Of a stretch of DNA of 64,000 nucleotides, positions 62,506-64,000 are shown piece after piece. The position numbers were made by a program, and so were the translations under genes. The notes beneath the pieces are model-generated. The model searched no databases, was not told the DNA's origin, and was given only the letters and a program-made list of their open reading frames with translations. The stretch covers positions 7,643,217-7,707,216 of the forward strand of contig RSEF01000014.1 of assembly GCA_003993805.1 (NCBI GenBank), in the 5' to 3' direction. Origin of the DNA: Himantopus leucocephalus. Lineage: Eukaryota > Chordata > Aves > Charadriiformes > Recurvirostridae. Position 1 is the first letter of the stretch, and each line of letters starts with the position of its first letter.

Positions 62506-64000
<1,495 letters not shown>

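Overview
The window is vertebrate nuclear DNA, almost certainly from a bird. It lies inside one gene, the plus-strand orthologue of USP22, the ubiquitin protease of the SAGA co-activator complex. The bird assignment rests on a chicken-repeat-1 (CR1) LINE tail at about 61043-61350 that is close to the modern avian consensus, on older CR1 remnants, and on USP22 coding sequence that is near-identical to other vertebrates with scattered conservative changes. The species cannot be named from the sequence.

Ten coding exons can be placed to the base, each with AG/GT borders and matching phases: 6852-6965, 12447-12548, 36915-37084, 44134-44281, 51521-51626, 53360-53518, 55723-55849, 58664-58755, 60233-60295 and 62538-62687. 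They match exons 3-12 of the 13-exon human gene and encode about 410 of about 525 residues. These run from the end of the N-terminal ZnF-UBP domain through nearly all of the USP catalytic domain: Cys box in exon 5, QQD motif in exon 6, split zinc finger in exons 7 and 9, His box and Asp in exon 12. Promoter and exons 1-2 must lie upstream, and the last short coding exon and 3' UTR downstream.

Everything else is intron. Intron 4 is by far the largest (24.4 kb). It holds two CpG-dense patches (about 25985-26440 and 30050-30300), an AT-rich block with homeodomain- and octamer-type motifs (about 26520-27460), an old CR1 tail and several A/C-rich low-complexity tracts. Intron 5 holds a 100-N assembly gap (43064-43163) between mutually complementary low-complexity flanks, a possible minus-strand LTR near 40279, and a regulatory-looking block near 41800-42110. 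Introns 6-10 hold nothing I could identify beyond isolated low-complexity sequence and one candidate CTCF site. Intron 11 carries the young CR1 and an older CR1-like remnant.

The most interesting lead is that both CpG-dense patches in intron 4 contain an ATG-initiated frame that ends at a good GTGAGA splice donor in phase 1, the phase needed to join exon 5. Use of either as a first exon would give a USP22 without the zinc-finger domain but with the whole catalytic domain, a layout like the paralogue USP27X. This is an inference that needs transcript evidence. No second functional gene, RNA gene or CRISPR-like structure was found.
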